Part shown: positions 22,925 to 35,440 of the stretch, piece after piece
Numbering within the stretch: position 1 is the stretch's first letter
Layout of the letters: each line of letters starts with the position of its first letter
DNA from: Magnolia sinica
Taxonomy: Eukaryota; Streptophyta; Magnoliopsida; Magnoliales; Magnoliaceae
Assembly: GCF_029962835.1 (NCBI RefSeq)
Contig: NC_080577.1
Location: 30,548,501-30,612,500 of the forward strand
DNA length: 64,000 bases
Direction of reading: 5' to 3'
The notes under the pieces: generated by a model
The model's input: the letters and a program-made list of their open reading frames with translations, nothing else
What the model was told of the DNA's origin: nothing
Database searches by the model: none
Translations under genes and position numbers: made by a program

Positions 22925-25900
22925 TGAACACCCATACTTTTCAGTACTCGAGTGTTACCAGGTAACCTAACTTAGTATAAATACCAATCTAGCTTAAGAA
23001 AACATTCATGTGCATTTCAGTTTATATCCGATTGTTGAAATTAATCCCCATTTATGTATCAAGCTTTTTACTTTCTACTATCCATCGGACCTGTAGTACT
23101 TAATTCAGTTATCAATTAGCTGTTGACAATAATTGAACCATCATAGTTTGAAAACAATCATTAAAATTCCTCTATAGTGAATTAGGGACCCTTGGAAACT
23201 CTGATGTTCGGGTTAGGGACCAATCCAACCGTTGAAGTTAAAAATCAATCATTGGAGTCGAAATCAGTTATTAGACTAAGACCTCACGTCATCTGTTAAG
23301 GATTTGATCATCGAAACCATCTATCAGGATTATACTTAGATATTCAGTGAGCAGAAATATGGTAATAGTAAATTTAATAATAATAATAACAAGGTTATTA
23401 AAATATTATCATAATATTTAATGTTATAAATGCACAGTAGGTCATCTAATCACTAATCAAATAATCGATTTCCATCTAAGGGACCCTAGAAAGCTTTTGA
23501 CCATTGATGTGCCATTTCAGAATGATCAACCGTCAGATCGATGTAAATCCATAACTAGACTCTCCAATCAAGTAGTATGGCCCACCAAAGCTTTAGATCC
23601 ACCCCCATCTAGGGTTAAATGGTCCTACTTGGGCCGTTGAAAATCGGATGGATGGAGTAGATTCGTCAAAAACATCTATGTGAGCCCCACACTTGTAGTA
23701 TGTGTACACCACTAGACGTACACCCGCAGGATACCAAACCAGTCAACTTGGTTTGACTAAGATTGCCCGAAGAGGAAGGATTACCTCCTCCTTTTCCTGC
23801 TGTTCGAATTTGAAACAGACACCGTCTATGTGTTGGTTGGTGGCCCACCATCAGGACCCTTCTGGATGATCTGAATCGTCCATCAAGTGTGGCTCTCAAA
23901 TTCAACCAAAACCCAACCCTTTCACACATTGAAACCCATGACCATGCGTACATTTTCTAGCTGAAATAGGCTAGCTAGTAGGTGAAATTATGTTTCCAGC
24001 CCCGTTAAAACCAACCTACTGTGATTCATGTGGGCCACCTTTAGTCGATCTGAACCGTTCAGGTTATAGTCCTCTTAAATTTTCCCACGACAGTGGACCC
24101 CACATAAATGCATGCATACATGCATGTACTGGAATTCGGTACAAAGATGCCCCACACGAGTGATGCATTCCAAAAATGAAAACCATTCCCACCCCTTTCT
24201 CTAGCCAGCTCGCACGATCCATGTGAGGATCTCGCTTCCAATCACAGTCCTTCTCCTTGGATGAATCCAAAGCATCCACGTGGATTAGGGTTCCACAAAG
24301 AAACCGGTGTTAGGGCCTCCTTTTCGCCGACTGTTTTTCAGAAAACTGGATAGCGGGATTAGATCCTAGCCTTCTAGTCTCATCCAACAGCCCTGAGGGA
24401 GTTCATGGCTCGATTTAAGTCCAAAAGATGGAGTTGCAACGGGTTTGTCTCCCATGCCCTTGCCGCAGCTCAACAACCAGCCGTTACCTTCCTCCATTCG
24501 AACCGACCAACCAAACCATCTCTAAACTTCGAAGAAACTCATCTATAAGCTTCACAGGGTCCAAACGGACTGTTCTCAAGGATCGGATTAGAGGAAGGAG
24601 TAGGGAGGTCGAAGCTATCATTAACGAATGTCTTCCTCTCCGCTAAGCAACAGTTTGAGTGCGGCTGGGCTGCATCATGTCTGGCCTTGTCCAGACCTTG
24701 TGGAGCATGCCTAAAAAAGAAGAAAGAGAATGCAACGAGGGAGAAGTGAGAAGGAGAAGAAGAAGATGAAGGACGTGGAGAAGGCAGTGGTGAAGAGGGT
24801 GTTGTTGCCGCACCAACTCGACTGGACTGAGTCTAGACCGAGTCTAGATTGAGTTACACACAAGGTTGGTCAAGTCCAGGTCCCGTTTGGTCTAGTAGGC
24901 GGGGAAGAAATAAAGAAAAAGATTGAGACAGAGAGAGAGATCGTAAGGGCCTGTTTTTATCGAGTCAAGCATACTTGACTCGTGGGGTTTAAGTTGGGCC
25001 TGTCCCAGTTAGGTCGAGTCTGGTTTATCCCAACAGCTTGCTGGCGTATGGTTCTGAGAGAAGAAAGTGAGAGAAAGGAGAGAAGGAAGAAGAGAAAGAA
25101 GGCCAGGGAGAGAAGATGAAGAGTGAGAGAGTGGGATCCATCTCGAGTCAACTCAACTCGGTTGGAACTCGTTGGGTCATGCTGTGTGAGTCAGGCAGGT
25201 CTGGTTTAGTCTAGTAACTTAGCTGGCATGTGGGTTTGAGTAAAAGAAAGGACAAAGAAGGGAAAAATGGAAGAAGGAAGAAAGAAGATGAAGGAGAAGA
25301 TAGAGAAGGCTGTCCAAGCCAAACTGAGTCAACTCGGTTTGGGACCGAGTCAGCCTGCTGGCCCATTGGCTAGGTCGAGTCCAGGGGCTGCTGGACCTCT
25401 CTAAATAAGAATAAGAGAGAGAGAGAGAGTGGGAGAAGAAATAGAGAAAGAGAGAGAGAGAGGGAGAGAGAGAGAGGGTGGTTTGCCACACCAACTCGAC
25501 TCGACTCGCTTAAGTCACAGGCATGGGCTGATGTTTTTGGGCTAAGCCTTGGCCAATTCTAGTTGGCGCTGAACTTCGGCAAGTGAAGTGGTGGCCATGA
25601 TGGGGCTGATGGAAATAGATCGGGATTGGAAGCTTGATTCGCCTTCGAGTTAACTATTATAAGTCATCTTTGCTCCTCAAAGTATTTGATTTATTATGAT
25701 CAACCATTAACATGTTATTTATACTAGTATTAATTATTATAAACAAAACTACAACTGATAGATATTAAATATTAGTATTTGTTTAATTCTTAAATATTAT
25801 CATTGATAATAGATCACGCTATTTATTACCATCATAATGATTATTGTTATCACGATAGCTAATATTAATTTCATTGTTAATGTTAATGGCAGTTTTGTGA

Positions 25901-26355
25901 TTAACATTGCGATCAATCATACATCAATTAACATTGTTAATTATCATTATTAAATATTAGTGTTTTATTTTGTCATTATTAAATATTATCATTGAGGTTA
26001 GAACATACTATTTATTTTCACCATAATGATTATTAGTGTCACGTTAGCTAATATAAATTATAACACTAATGCTAATAGTTCTCTTATAATTATTAAGTTA
26101 TATTGTAATTAATGGTACACCAACTAAAGTTCTAGTCCTAGAATCTAAATTTGGGGCTAAACTCAATGATGAAACTCTAATTATACATCAAACCCTAAGA
26201 ATAATTAAAATCAAACCCTAGGCTATGATCTTAACACCAAATAGTGTGTAGAACTTGGATCTAATCGTACAATTTCATAATTCACAATAGGATTCGACCC
26301 TAAGGGCGCACGCACCTCCTAGTGATGACATAGACAGTTCAAAACATACGGTGAT

Positions 26356-26749
26356 GATTTCTTCCCCTTAAGCTTTCCACTTCTAAATTAGTTTAAGTAA
26401 TAGTCTTTATTAGAATCACATATTTTATCTCATAGCATGCGATTTTTATCAATTCTTAAGGCATGACTTATACTTGAATTATAGTTAACAGTTATGAACG
26501 ACGATTCCATACAATAACTACTTACATGATGATTTCCATTTAAATTTAAATTGATTTCTTCCCCTTAAGCTTTCCACTTCTAAATTAGTTTAAGTAATAG
26601 TCTTTATTAGAATCACAGATGTTATCTCATAGCATGCGATCTTTTATCAATTCTTAAGGCATGACTTATACTTGAATTATAGTTAATAGTTGTGAACCAC
26701 GATTCCATACAATAACTACTTACATGATGGTTTCCATTTAAATTTAAAT
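26356..26749. repeat. 197-bp tandem duplication in the left LTR
   Basis: gatttcttccccttaagc occurs at 26356 and again at 26553, with about 95% identity through tttccatttaaatttaaatt. The right LTR has a single copy (46374-46445 continued at 62724), and that copy is closer to the second left unit. Confidence 0.85.
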
Positions 26750-27629
26750 TAATAGTTCTTATCATGACTTATTGCAATCATTATGAATCAATTTTTGTTT
26801 GGCATGCCATAACTATATGCTTTATCATGGTTAGTTGTGAGTCGCTTATGGATCTCAATTCGCTACACCTAATAGTGGGTGATCCCTTTTGTGTACGTGA
26901 ACCCATGCTTACGATGTAACAAGATAGAGTGTGGTAAGAAATGGACCCTCGAATTGGAGGTTATATGAGGAATGGAATGTTAATGTAAGATTTACCATCC
27001 ATAGGTCATATAGCTTGAGTGGCTTAGAAATACCTCTTTAACCGCTCTAATTTAATCTTACCTGACCCCTTTGCCGTTTTGATTTAATGCTCTAAGCTTC
27101 CTTTTACTACTGCGATTTAACATGTCCCATGTTTTGATGATTACCATGCGTGCCTTTGATGGCCTATAACCATGCGATAGTAATCCCTACTAATGAAATT
27201 TGATTGGCCACTGGTCGATGGGCATCCATTAAACATCCTAAGATGGAAAAACCTCATGAACCGAGAATGGTGGGCATGGGATATTATGCCAGAACTGTCG
27301 GCCAACGCTAGGTGACGAACCCCCCTTAGTGACCTTTGAGTTTACTTAAATTGGCTGATTGTAATTGGAATAATAATGGTTTGGCTAATCATGCATTCAT
27401 AGCATATTGACAATGATGGGTGGCTAATTTTGAATGTTGTAGTACGTGCCCCTTAGGCTTAATGGGGTATCGTTTCGTTAGCTCCCAGACACTACAAAAA
27501 AGGGGCAAAGGATACAGACCACGTTAGTTTTTTGCTACGGATATAAACCTTAGCTATAGTTGTTACAGACTTAATCCATAGCTAAAACCTAATTATCTGT
27601 AGCTAAAACCTACCTCCTCACCATAACCT

Positions 27630-28000
27630 TATTAGATATTGATGGTGCTTAAGGGGCTCCATGGGGCCCATTGCAATATATGTGTTTGATCTAAACCGCC
27701 CATCAATTCTGATATATAATTTTAGTGGATGAGCCAAAAAATTATGTAGATTAAAGGTCTAAGTGGACCACACCATAAGAAATAATTAAAAATAAATTTC
27801 TATCATTAATATGTTATGTAACCGCTCACAGCTTTGATCTGACTCCTTTTTGGATTAACTATTAAAATGATCCATTAAAATGAATGGATGGAGTGGATAA
27901 ATAACATACATCACGGTGGGCCCCACGAGTGCTAAAACTAGGCACTTAGAGTGTCGTCCATCACCCCCAAAATGAAATCCTATCCACCCTTATCTCCTGC
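27630..28000. mobile_element. Possible MITE inside the CACTA element
   Basis: gctccatggggcccattgc near 27657 and acatcacggtgggccccacg near 27907 are arranged as inverted ends, with ccgcccatc and gaatggatgg blocks inside in mirrored order. No target duplication was confirmed. Confidence 0.4.
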
Positions 28001-28030
28001 GTGCACCATCTCCAAAAAGGAAATCCATCT

Positions 28031-28123
28031 CTCTCTCTCTCTCTCTAACCCAAACCCTCTCTCTCCCTCTCGCACTCTGCCTCTCCCTTTCCCTTGCCCT
28101 CTCTTAATCTCCTAGGCTCCCTC

Positions 28124-28165
<42 letters not shown>
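28031..28165. repeat. CT-rich tract with (CT)n
   Basis: Pure CT runs at about 28031-28047 and 28125-28164. The intervening ctcgcactctgcctctccc is repeated with small changes at 32214-32233, on the far side of the LTR-like insert. Confidence 0.9.
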
Positions 28166-28167
<2 letters not shown>

Positions 28168-28633
28168 TAATAGCTCCAATTTTCACGGCCAGAGTATGTA
28201 CTCGTGCCCGAGGAAATCGAGTGTTAATAATGTGTAATTGGATGCTCTGAAATTGCACCCTATTTTTTTTTCATTTATTTCATTTGTTTATATATAGATA
28301 CATTCATGAAGGCAACATTCACAAGAATAAAATTAACTGTATTGGTTATATCTCATCAATGTAAACCAAATAATCAAAGGCCTCATAATGGGAGGTTTAT
28401 TACATCATCAGAGTTCACAGCGGAAGTGTGAAACTAGTTAAATAATTTATCTTCGGATTCTTTCAGCATAGTCTTCTATAGGAAACTGATTCTCTAAGTA
28501 TAATCTGTACGTCACCTACATACTCTATATGGTTGGGAGAGGGTCAATGCCCTACTTATAGTGAAGGTTAACCTTTAAGATTAACAATAATTCAAGAGAT
28601 TTATATTAGTTAAAGTAAGGGTCTGATATATAT

Positions 28634-28755
28634 GAGCAAGCAACCCACATGAGATGCATACCTAGCAAAGTATGTGGGGCTCCACTAACCCGAGGGTATC
28701 AGTATGCACAAGCAACCCACATGAGATGCATACCTAGCAAAGTATGTGGGGCTCA
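28634..28755. repeat. Two copies of a 47-bp block
   Basis: The block gcaagcaacccacatgagat...gtatgtggggctc occurs at about 28634-28682 and 28708-28755, nearly identical. Confidence 0.85.
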
Positions 28756-29209
28756 TCATACATAGTGATCATCACAATGTGGAATACAATTTATAGATAA
28801 CCGGCTCGACCCGCATCCCATACCTATGAATATTCGCCGGCATGGCCAACACTATCATGGATTTACGAGGGGACCTCTGAGCGCACAACAACATGAGCTG
28901 GGTGAATTACGTGCAACGATTTGTTCATGGAGCGACTATTTACGATATCTAATCTCGAGGTGATGTGACACTATAGTAGAGAATTACACACATCGATTTG
29001 TGCACCACAACCCGAAGGCTCAAGGATTTACGTGCCCCAAGAGGGTCTCTACCTAGAGCGCATTACGTCCATGATAGAATATTTGAATCACTAGTTGTGA
29101 TACATCTTACACATCACTTTCACTTATAAAAATATATCATGAAGAGTATAATCTGAATTATGAAGAATATAAACTGAATCATGGAGGTTTTGGAATAACA
29201 AGACACATG

Positions 29210-29490
29210 CCCATGCCTTTAATGATAGACGGCACAAGGCCAATATGATGAGAGAAGAGTGACAATGGTCAACTCGACAAAAGTGGCAATGGCCAACATA
29301 ATAAGAGAAGAGTGACAATGGTCAACTCAACAAAGAAGAGTAGCAGAGCCAACTCAATTAAAAGATGAGTGGCATAACCAGCTCAAATATAAAGACGAGT
29401 GGTATAGCCAACTCAAATATAGAGATGAGTGGTAGAGCCAACTCAAATATAGAGATAAGTGGCAGAGCCAACTCAATAACAGATGAGGGA
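29210..29490. repeat. Minisatellite, ~33-bp units
   Basis: Units of the type agagatgagtggcagagcca + actcaaatat occur at least four times at 29370-29490, preceded by a related gagtgacaatggtcaactc pair at 29260-29330. The small frame at 29365-29553 reads the repeat and is not a gene. Confidence 0.8.
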
Positions 29491-32160
29491 GGGGCAAGGC
29501 TTGTGCCCATGGCCTCACATAAATTCAGAGAAATTCTCTTATATTTGACATAACGTCATAATCCCAAAAGAGCCAATAAATCAATTGATAGCATAATTCC
29601 CAGAGAACATGTAAACATGAAATACATGATAATTCTTATCGTAAAAGGCACGAAAGAGGCCAATAGTTGATGGTGAAACATATAATAGCCTGAAAGATTC
29701 AAAGTGAGATGTAAAAGGAATACATGTAAAGGCAATATCAAATTCATGAAGGCATGTATAAAAGCCAAGATAAAATAATATGAAGATAGATAAAATACAG
29801 GAAGGCACATAAAAGGCAGGATAAATAAATCAACTTGAAATTACTGTAAGCTTAAAGGATAAAACCTACACCTTTGTCTTTTTATCCCTTAGAAGTGTTC
29901 CTTATGGTAAGTCTTAACCTGGTTTTATTCCTGTTTGTAGATTTAGATTCTAATTAGACTAAGCATGTTAAAGATGTTGAATTGAGCAGGCCGTGCAGTG
30001 GTCCTATTTTGATGGGTTTAAGTCTATCCCAACCACTGTGTGAACTTGGTTAGTCGTGATGGCAACCCTGTGTATAGGGAATTAGAAAGGAAACAGAAAG
30101 CAAGAAAGGAATGAAAGGAAACAAGAAAACACTGGAGGATTTGAATCTGCATTGTGTGATGGAGTAGATTCGGAATACCTCAGCCGAATTTCCCTCTTAT
30201 TGATGAACCGACGCTACTTTCTTCCTTTCTCTTTCTTCTTCCTTACCTCACCTTGTCCCTGCTTTGTTGCCGGACGATCGAATCTTCTCTCTCTCTCTCT
30301 CATGTCTTTCATTACTTCTATTTCCCTCACCCTTTGTCGGACGAAAGACCTTTATAGGCGGAGAGAGTCTCTAGACTCTCCTACGCAAATCCAGAGGAGG
30401 ATCTGCTACACAATCCTCATGCGGAATTGGCTGTTACGCAGTGCGTAGTAGGAGTTTTGGACCGGCCCTGCGATCACGTTGGTTATTTGATCCATGTGGG
30501 AACGGTTGAAATTCCCCTCCTAACACTTTAGACGGTGCAGATTAAGGTGTTGATCCAATCTCTGATCACCCAACTCATCGTAGTGGGGCCCTGTTTCCGC
30601 ACGTCTTCCGTCGTCCGTGTCTTGCTGCGGAAGAGGTTCTTTAAATTGGAATTTATGTTGCCCACTTGTGGTAGTCATTTGTTGGATCTTCTCCGTTCAG
30701 CTATTTTGTCGGGCACTGTTAGTCCATGGGCCAAAATATGAAGTATATTTGATTCTTGAGTGAGCCACACGATCGACGTGTCTAGTGGAGTTTACAATTA
30801 AAACTCCTTCCGTCACACGTCCGCTGTTATAGTTGGCAAATTCCCTTTTTCTTTTCCTGACGGGTCTGATGTGGCTATTTTATGGAAGATCCACACCCTT
30901 CATCATCTTTGTCTTAATTTGTCAGCCCCCTGGTGAAATTATGAAGCAGATCTGAGCTCTAGGTGGGCCACACCATCCACTAGTGATGAGGTGATGCCCA
31001 CCGTTGAAGCATGCCTCTGTTACACTTACGATGCATGCATATAGAAGTCGGTTATTTACAAATTTGTCATTCTCGTTTCTGATAACTTCTGTCATCCGTT
31101 TCTCCCTACTGCACTGTCCAAAAGGAGTGAAACTTTACCGACAATCTTTATTTCTCGAGATCTCTCAACTAGATAAATTTAGGCCCAAATTTGTTAAGGA
31201 TGGCTAAGATGCTTTTTCAATGGATAACTTACTCCAAAAATTCTAAATACCATTTGTATATCTTTGATTGATAGGTTACTGGGTGATTTGGACCTAGACC
31301 CTAAGATCTTTATGATGATCGATTTACCGTGATGTTTGTGTGGTCCGTTCGGCAGATCCAAACATGATGGATGGTCAAATGACTTGCTAAAAATAAGGAG
31401 ACTCGATGGTTAGCACTCTGACCATGTATGTAGGTGGATGTAAGGTCAGTTTCGTAATTTGATAGACATAAAGTGGGTCTCTGGAGTGATTAGGGGTAGG
31501 ACACGTATACCATTAGATTCGAGTGACTTGTTCACATGTGTAAGTTCCTCAAATTGTAATTTTAATAGTGGGTTAAATATATTGACATGAGTTGAACAAG
31601 ATGAACGGGTCGGAATCTCGATCTGATAAGTGTATGGACAGATGTAGAGGTCAAGTAGCTAATTTACTATGATCTAAGGGCTGAAACTTGAGGTGTACAG
31701 TCAATTTATGATAATCAGGCCTGGTATAAAATTTCATATAAAACGGATTATGAGAACCATGTGAATTGGAATGCAGGGGTATAAATCAATGGCATTTTCG
31801 TAATTATTGCTGATCTGTGAGTTTTGGGAAATCTAATGGCCCCACATGGTTATAGACACGTTTCTAGGTGATTCTTATGAAAGAAATTATATCTAAATCC
31901 TTATGGATAAGGAGTTATTCATTACTTTATTCAAAGGAAGGTACGTCCGTCAAATTACATGATAAGTGATTTTATCACAAAATCAACGGTTAGATGGCTT
32001 GATCTATGATTAGGGGTCATCCCCAACGGTTAGCTTTGCGTCAGGGTAAGGATGTAAGGCTAGGATAGCTAAACTAGTGTCACACACATATAAAAATTAT
32101 GTTACTTTTCACAGTAACGCTTAAGAACTTTCAATACTTGGGTATTGAAATGTTCGGGGC

Positions 32161-32178
32161 ATTACACACACACACACA

Positions 32179-32218
<40 letters not shown>

Positions 32219-32333
32219 CTCAGCCTCTCCCTTTCCCTCGCCCTCTCTCGATCTCTTGCACTCCCTCACTCTCTCTTTGTCTATTGGCCCCATTCCCGTC
32301 TCTCTGTTTCCCAACCTCTCTCTCTCTCTCTAG
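32161..32333. repeat. (CA)n(CT)n microsatellite and CT-rich leader
   Basis: (CA)n from about 32165 to 32181, then (CT)n to about 32215, then CT-rich DNA that repeats the 28060-28125 segment. Frames through it (32099-32392, 32145-32333) are low-complexity artefacts. Confidence 0.85.
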
Positions 32334-34600
32334 GGTTTTTAAAACCCCCTTTCGCCGCAAGCCCACCATTGATCTGTGAGCACACCCTATGATAGGGTTC
32401 TTGAAACCCCTTTCATCCAACCCTCGTCACAGTCTCGGCTCATCCACTAGCCGCAACTTTCGTCCGATTGCAATTTCTTCTCTCAGGTGGGTGATGATAG
32501 ATCTATTTATTGTTTATTTGAAATAAGTTGACAGGAATCATAATTTGTAAACCTTAAAACTAGGATTTGGTAACCTTACAATCAATAGATTGATTGGTTG
32601 GTCTACATATGATTCAGTAGCCTTATAATCAGTAGATTGGTTGGTTGGTCTACATATTGCATTTAAATGCTTTTGTTCTTTGTGTTCATAAAATCAAGTT
32701 TAGGATTGTTTTATCAGGATTTACTACCTATTTCATGGCCTATGTGTATGTCTACATTTGTTTCAAGTTGTCCCTGGTTTATTGGCAAATGTTGCCATCT
32801 GATCATCCTGCTCTATGTTAGAATGTGACCATTTGGATGATTTGGTTTCTGAATTTTCTTTTATCGGTGGCACTTTTTGAGCCTTTCTTTGATATCTTAT
32901 TTGAACTTCAAACTTACAGTCCAATGACATGATTTGGAGCAGGTTATTGACTATTTAACAAGGCACTGGAGGGCTCAAGTATAGATCTGTCATAAGCTAG
33001 TATCTCTGTGTAGATTGATCTTGGGAAATAAACAATTACATGACCGCCACTGCTAAGGTAATTTTTTCTTATTCCCTAGTTTTAAGCTATTTTTAGCTTT
33101 TACACTACAATACCAACATTTCATGGATTCTTTCACATCCGTTTGGGTGGGATATGACCTTTTTTTATAAGAGCTGTCCATGCTAGTTTTTGAGAATTGG
33201 GTGCAGCAAGTGGGTCCCATTAATCTTAAAATTAGTGAAGATCTCAAAGTTGTCAATCTATACTCTTGGGAATTGAGTAGTAGGTGGGCTCATCAATCTT
33301 AAAATTGCTTAATTCCAAGACCCAAATATGTTAATGTCAGCTTTTGGGAATAGGGGGTAGAAGGTGGGCCCATCAATGTTGGAATTGGTCACTACTTGAA
33401 GGCTCCAAGGTTGCCCTCAATCTTGGAATTTGACCAATCTATGATGAGCCCGAGTTAGTTCATATTCCTAGATTGGCTAAGCAATGAAATAATCCAAATG
33501 CATGTAATCATGTAGCAAGGTGATGCATTTAGGTTCATTCATTGCAGGGAAGATAATTCATGTGTTTAGCCTAAGTAGGAAGAGGCTAACTAATTGGGTA
33601 TTTTCTACTAGCAATAGAAAATAGTACAAAGTACAAACAATGTTAATGTTGGTGAGGAGGCATTTTGGAGAATAGATACATGTTAGTGTGATCTTACGAA
33701 CTAGTTGGATGATTGATACACAACATGTGGACCTTAAAAAGGTTTAAATTTTCAACCGTCGACATCATTAACCACCTTGTTTCCTGCAGAAATTAGATGG
33801 TAAAATGGATAGACAGTATGGATCACACACATACATCACTTTGAGACCCACAGATTTTAACGGTACCCCATCCGTGCACCTGGATAGTCTTTTGGAGGTC
33901 TAATTACATGCATATTTCCCTCTTAAACATACACTGTTCAAATTACATATGTAATTAAAAAAACAAACACCTTAATTTGAGATGAACTAATTTTAAGCAG
34001 CTGCTGAACAGGGGCTAACTTTTCACATGGAATGTGAACCATCAGCCAGACATCCCAGATGCTTTTCATCTGTAAGGAGAAAATAAAGCAATAGGGAAAT
34101 GACATGATGCATTCTTTCATATCTTGATCCGGTTCGTCCATTTGGCAACCCACTTTGTATTCATCATGTCTCTAAAAGATTGAAATGATCACGCTAGGAA
34201 AGAGTTGGAACTTGTTGTGTTAAGTGCCTACTATGTTATCTATCATCTAATCCATTCATCTCATAATCTCATGTGAAAAAATCACAGTATTTCTTTTTTC
34301 AAAAGGTAATGGAAACTTTCATTTATCTTTTTATTTTAAGGCAACAGAAACTTTCATAGTAAGAAAAAAAAAAAAAAAAAGAAAAAAGGCGGTCGGAAGG
34401 GAGAATACAAGCCCCATAAAAAAAAAAAAGATAATGTCTAAACTCCGTTGGGCCATAACCTATCTATATGTATGTATAATCTATATGAGAAACATTTTAG
34501 ACTGATTTTTCTCTCCTCTTTTTCTTACTCATGTCTTTTTCTCTTACTATGTAATGTTTCTACAAGTATCTTCCAATTTTGTTAGTTATATATGTAATAG

Positions 34601-35440
34601 CTTATTGAGGACATGCAGAAAGCAAAGGAAGAGATGGAAAAACTGAAAGGGGAAGCACAAGCCAATAAGGATCACATGCTACAGGTGGTTTGGATTTTTT
34701 ACTTGGATTTATTATCTGATGCTCTCAAGGATTTAAATATTTTATGATATTTTTTTTATAGTATAAAGAAATAACACAAGTGAATGAAGTTGCAATCCCT
34801 CTATCTTGAACCTCATTTGTTTGAAAGTTGCAATCCCTATTTTCAGTGTTTTTTTCTTTCTTTCTTTCTTTTGAGATGTGTACAAAGGCATGCTTGTTTG
34901 ATTGTGTCTACAAATACTATTTTATACAGGCTGACAAGCTAAAGAAGTCACTGGAGGATGAAGTTCATTTTCTCAAGGGAAGGGTTTCCGAACTTGAAAG
35001 TGATCTTATGTCAAAGTCCACAAAAGTTACATCTGCAGTTTCAGGGAAAGAAGAAGTTCTATCTTCTACATTTGGTGAAATTGACCATCTGAAGGAAGAA
35101 AATTCTGTAAAAATATGAGCATTATTGCATTATATGAAGGGTGTTTATTGTGTTGGAGTGTATTTGTTTCATGCACATGAGGTCACGCCTTAGTTGTATA
35201 CAACCACTCTTCTTGTTGTAGGTCTCAGATAGTGGAATTGGAAATTCAGATCTCTTCTTTCAAGGAAGATCTTGAAAAGAAGCATCTACGCTGGTGTACT
35301 AGCCAGAGCAATCATGAAAGACAGGTTTACTCTTAATTTCTTGTCATAATTCTTATTTCCCATCTCATTCATGTGCAATAGGATATGGAAGAACTTCGTA
35401 CGAAGTATTTGGAGATGGAGTCAAAGCTAAAGTTCGAATA
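34601..35440 (+). pseudogene. Captured fragment of nuclear-pore anchor (NUA/TPR-like) gene
   Basis: Collinear exon-like blocks: 34601-34684 (LIEDMQKAKEEMEKLK...ANKDHMLQ) with AG before and CAG|GT after; 34762-about 34794 (YKEITQVNEVA), broken off by a duplicated agttgcaatccct; 34930-about 35111 (ADKLKKSLEDEV, RVSELESDL, EIDHLKEENS) whose donor looks lost; 35222-35324 (SQIVELEIQISSFKEDL...NHERQ) with good splice sites; 35382-35440 (DMEELRTKYLEME) ending in TAG. I recognise the order of these coiled-coil segments from plant NUA, the TPR homologue of the nuclear basket; that is memory, not a search. Intact NUA is about 2000 residues, so this is a small internal piece. It is not expected to make a protein. 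Confidence 0.62.

Larger units (their letters stand above)
28166..32166 (+). mobile_element. 4-kb LTR-like insertion within the CACTA element
   Basis: It starts tgtaatagctcc and ends ggggcattaca, i.e. TG...CA with the gypsy-like GCATTACA end seen in two other LTRs of this window. It has no gag, pol, primer site or polypurine tract. It contains a 47-bp duplicated block (28634-28755), a minisatellite (29210-29490) and a CT-rich promoter-like stretch near 30290. The flanks (ctctt left, cacac right) do not match, probably because both sides are microsatellite DNA. A 4-kb solo LTR is the best reading; boundaries are tentative. Confidence 0.5.

Noticed and set aside
23666..25494. Frames of 60-95 codons in the left LARD LTR, with matching frames at 43983-45591
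   Set aside because: They lie in LTR DNA and are not kept intact between the two LTRs; several are GA-repeat translations.
30152..31207. Plus-strand frames of 67-98 codons inside the 4-kb LTR-like insert
   Set aside because: CT-rich or unstructured, no recognisable domain, no splice context.
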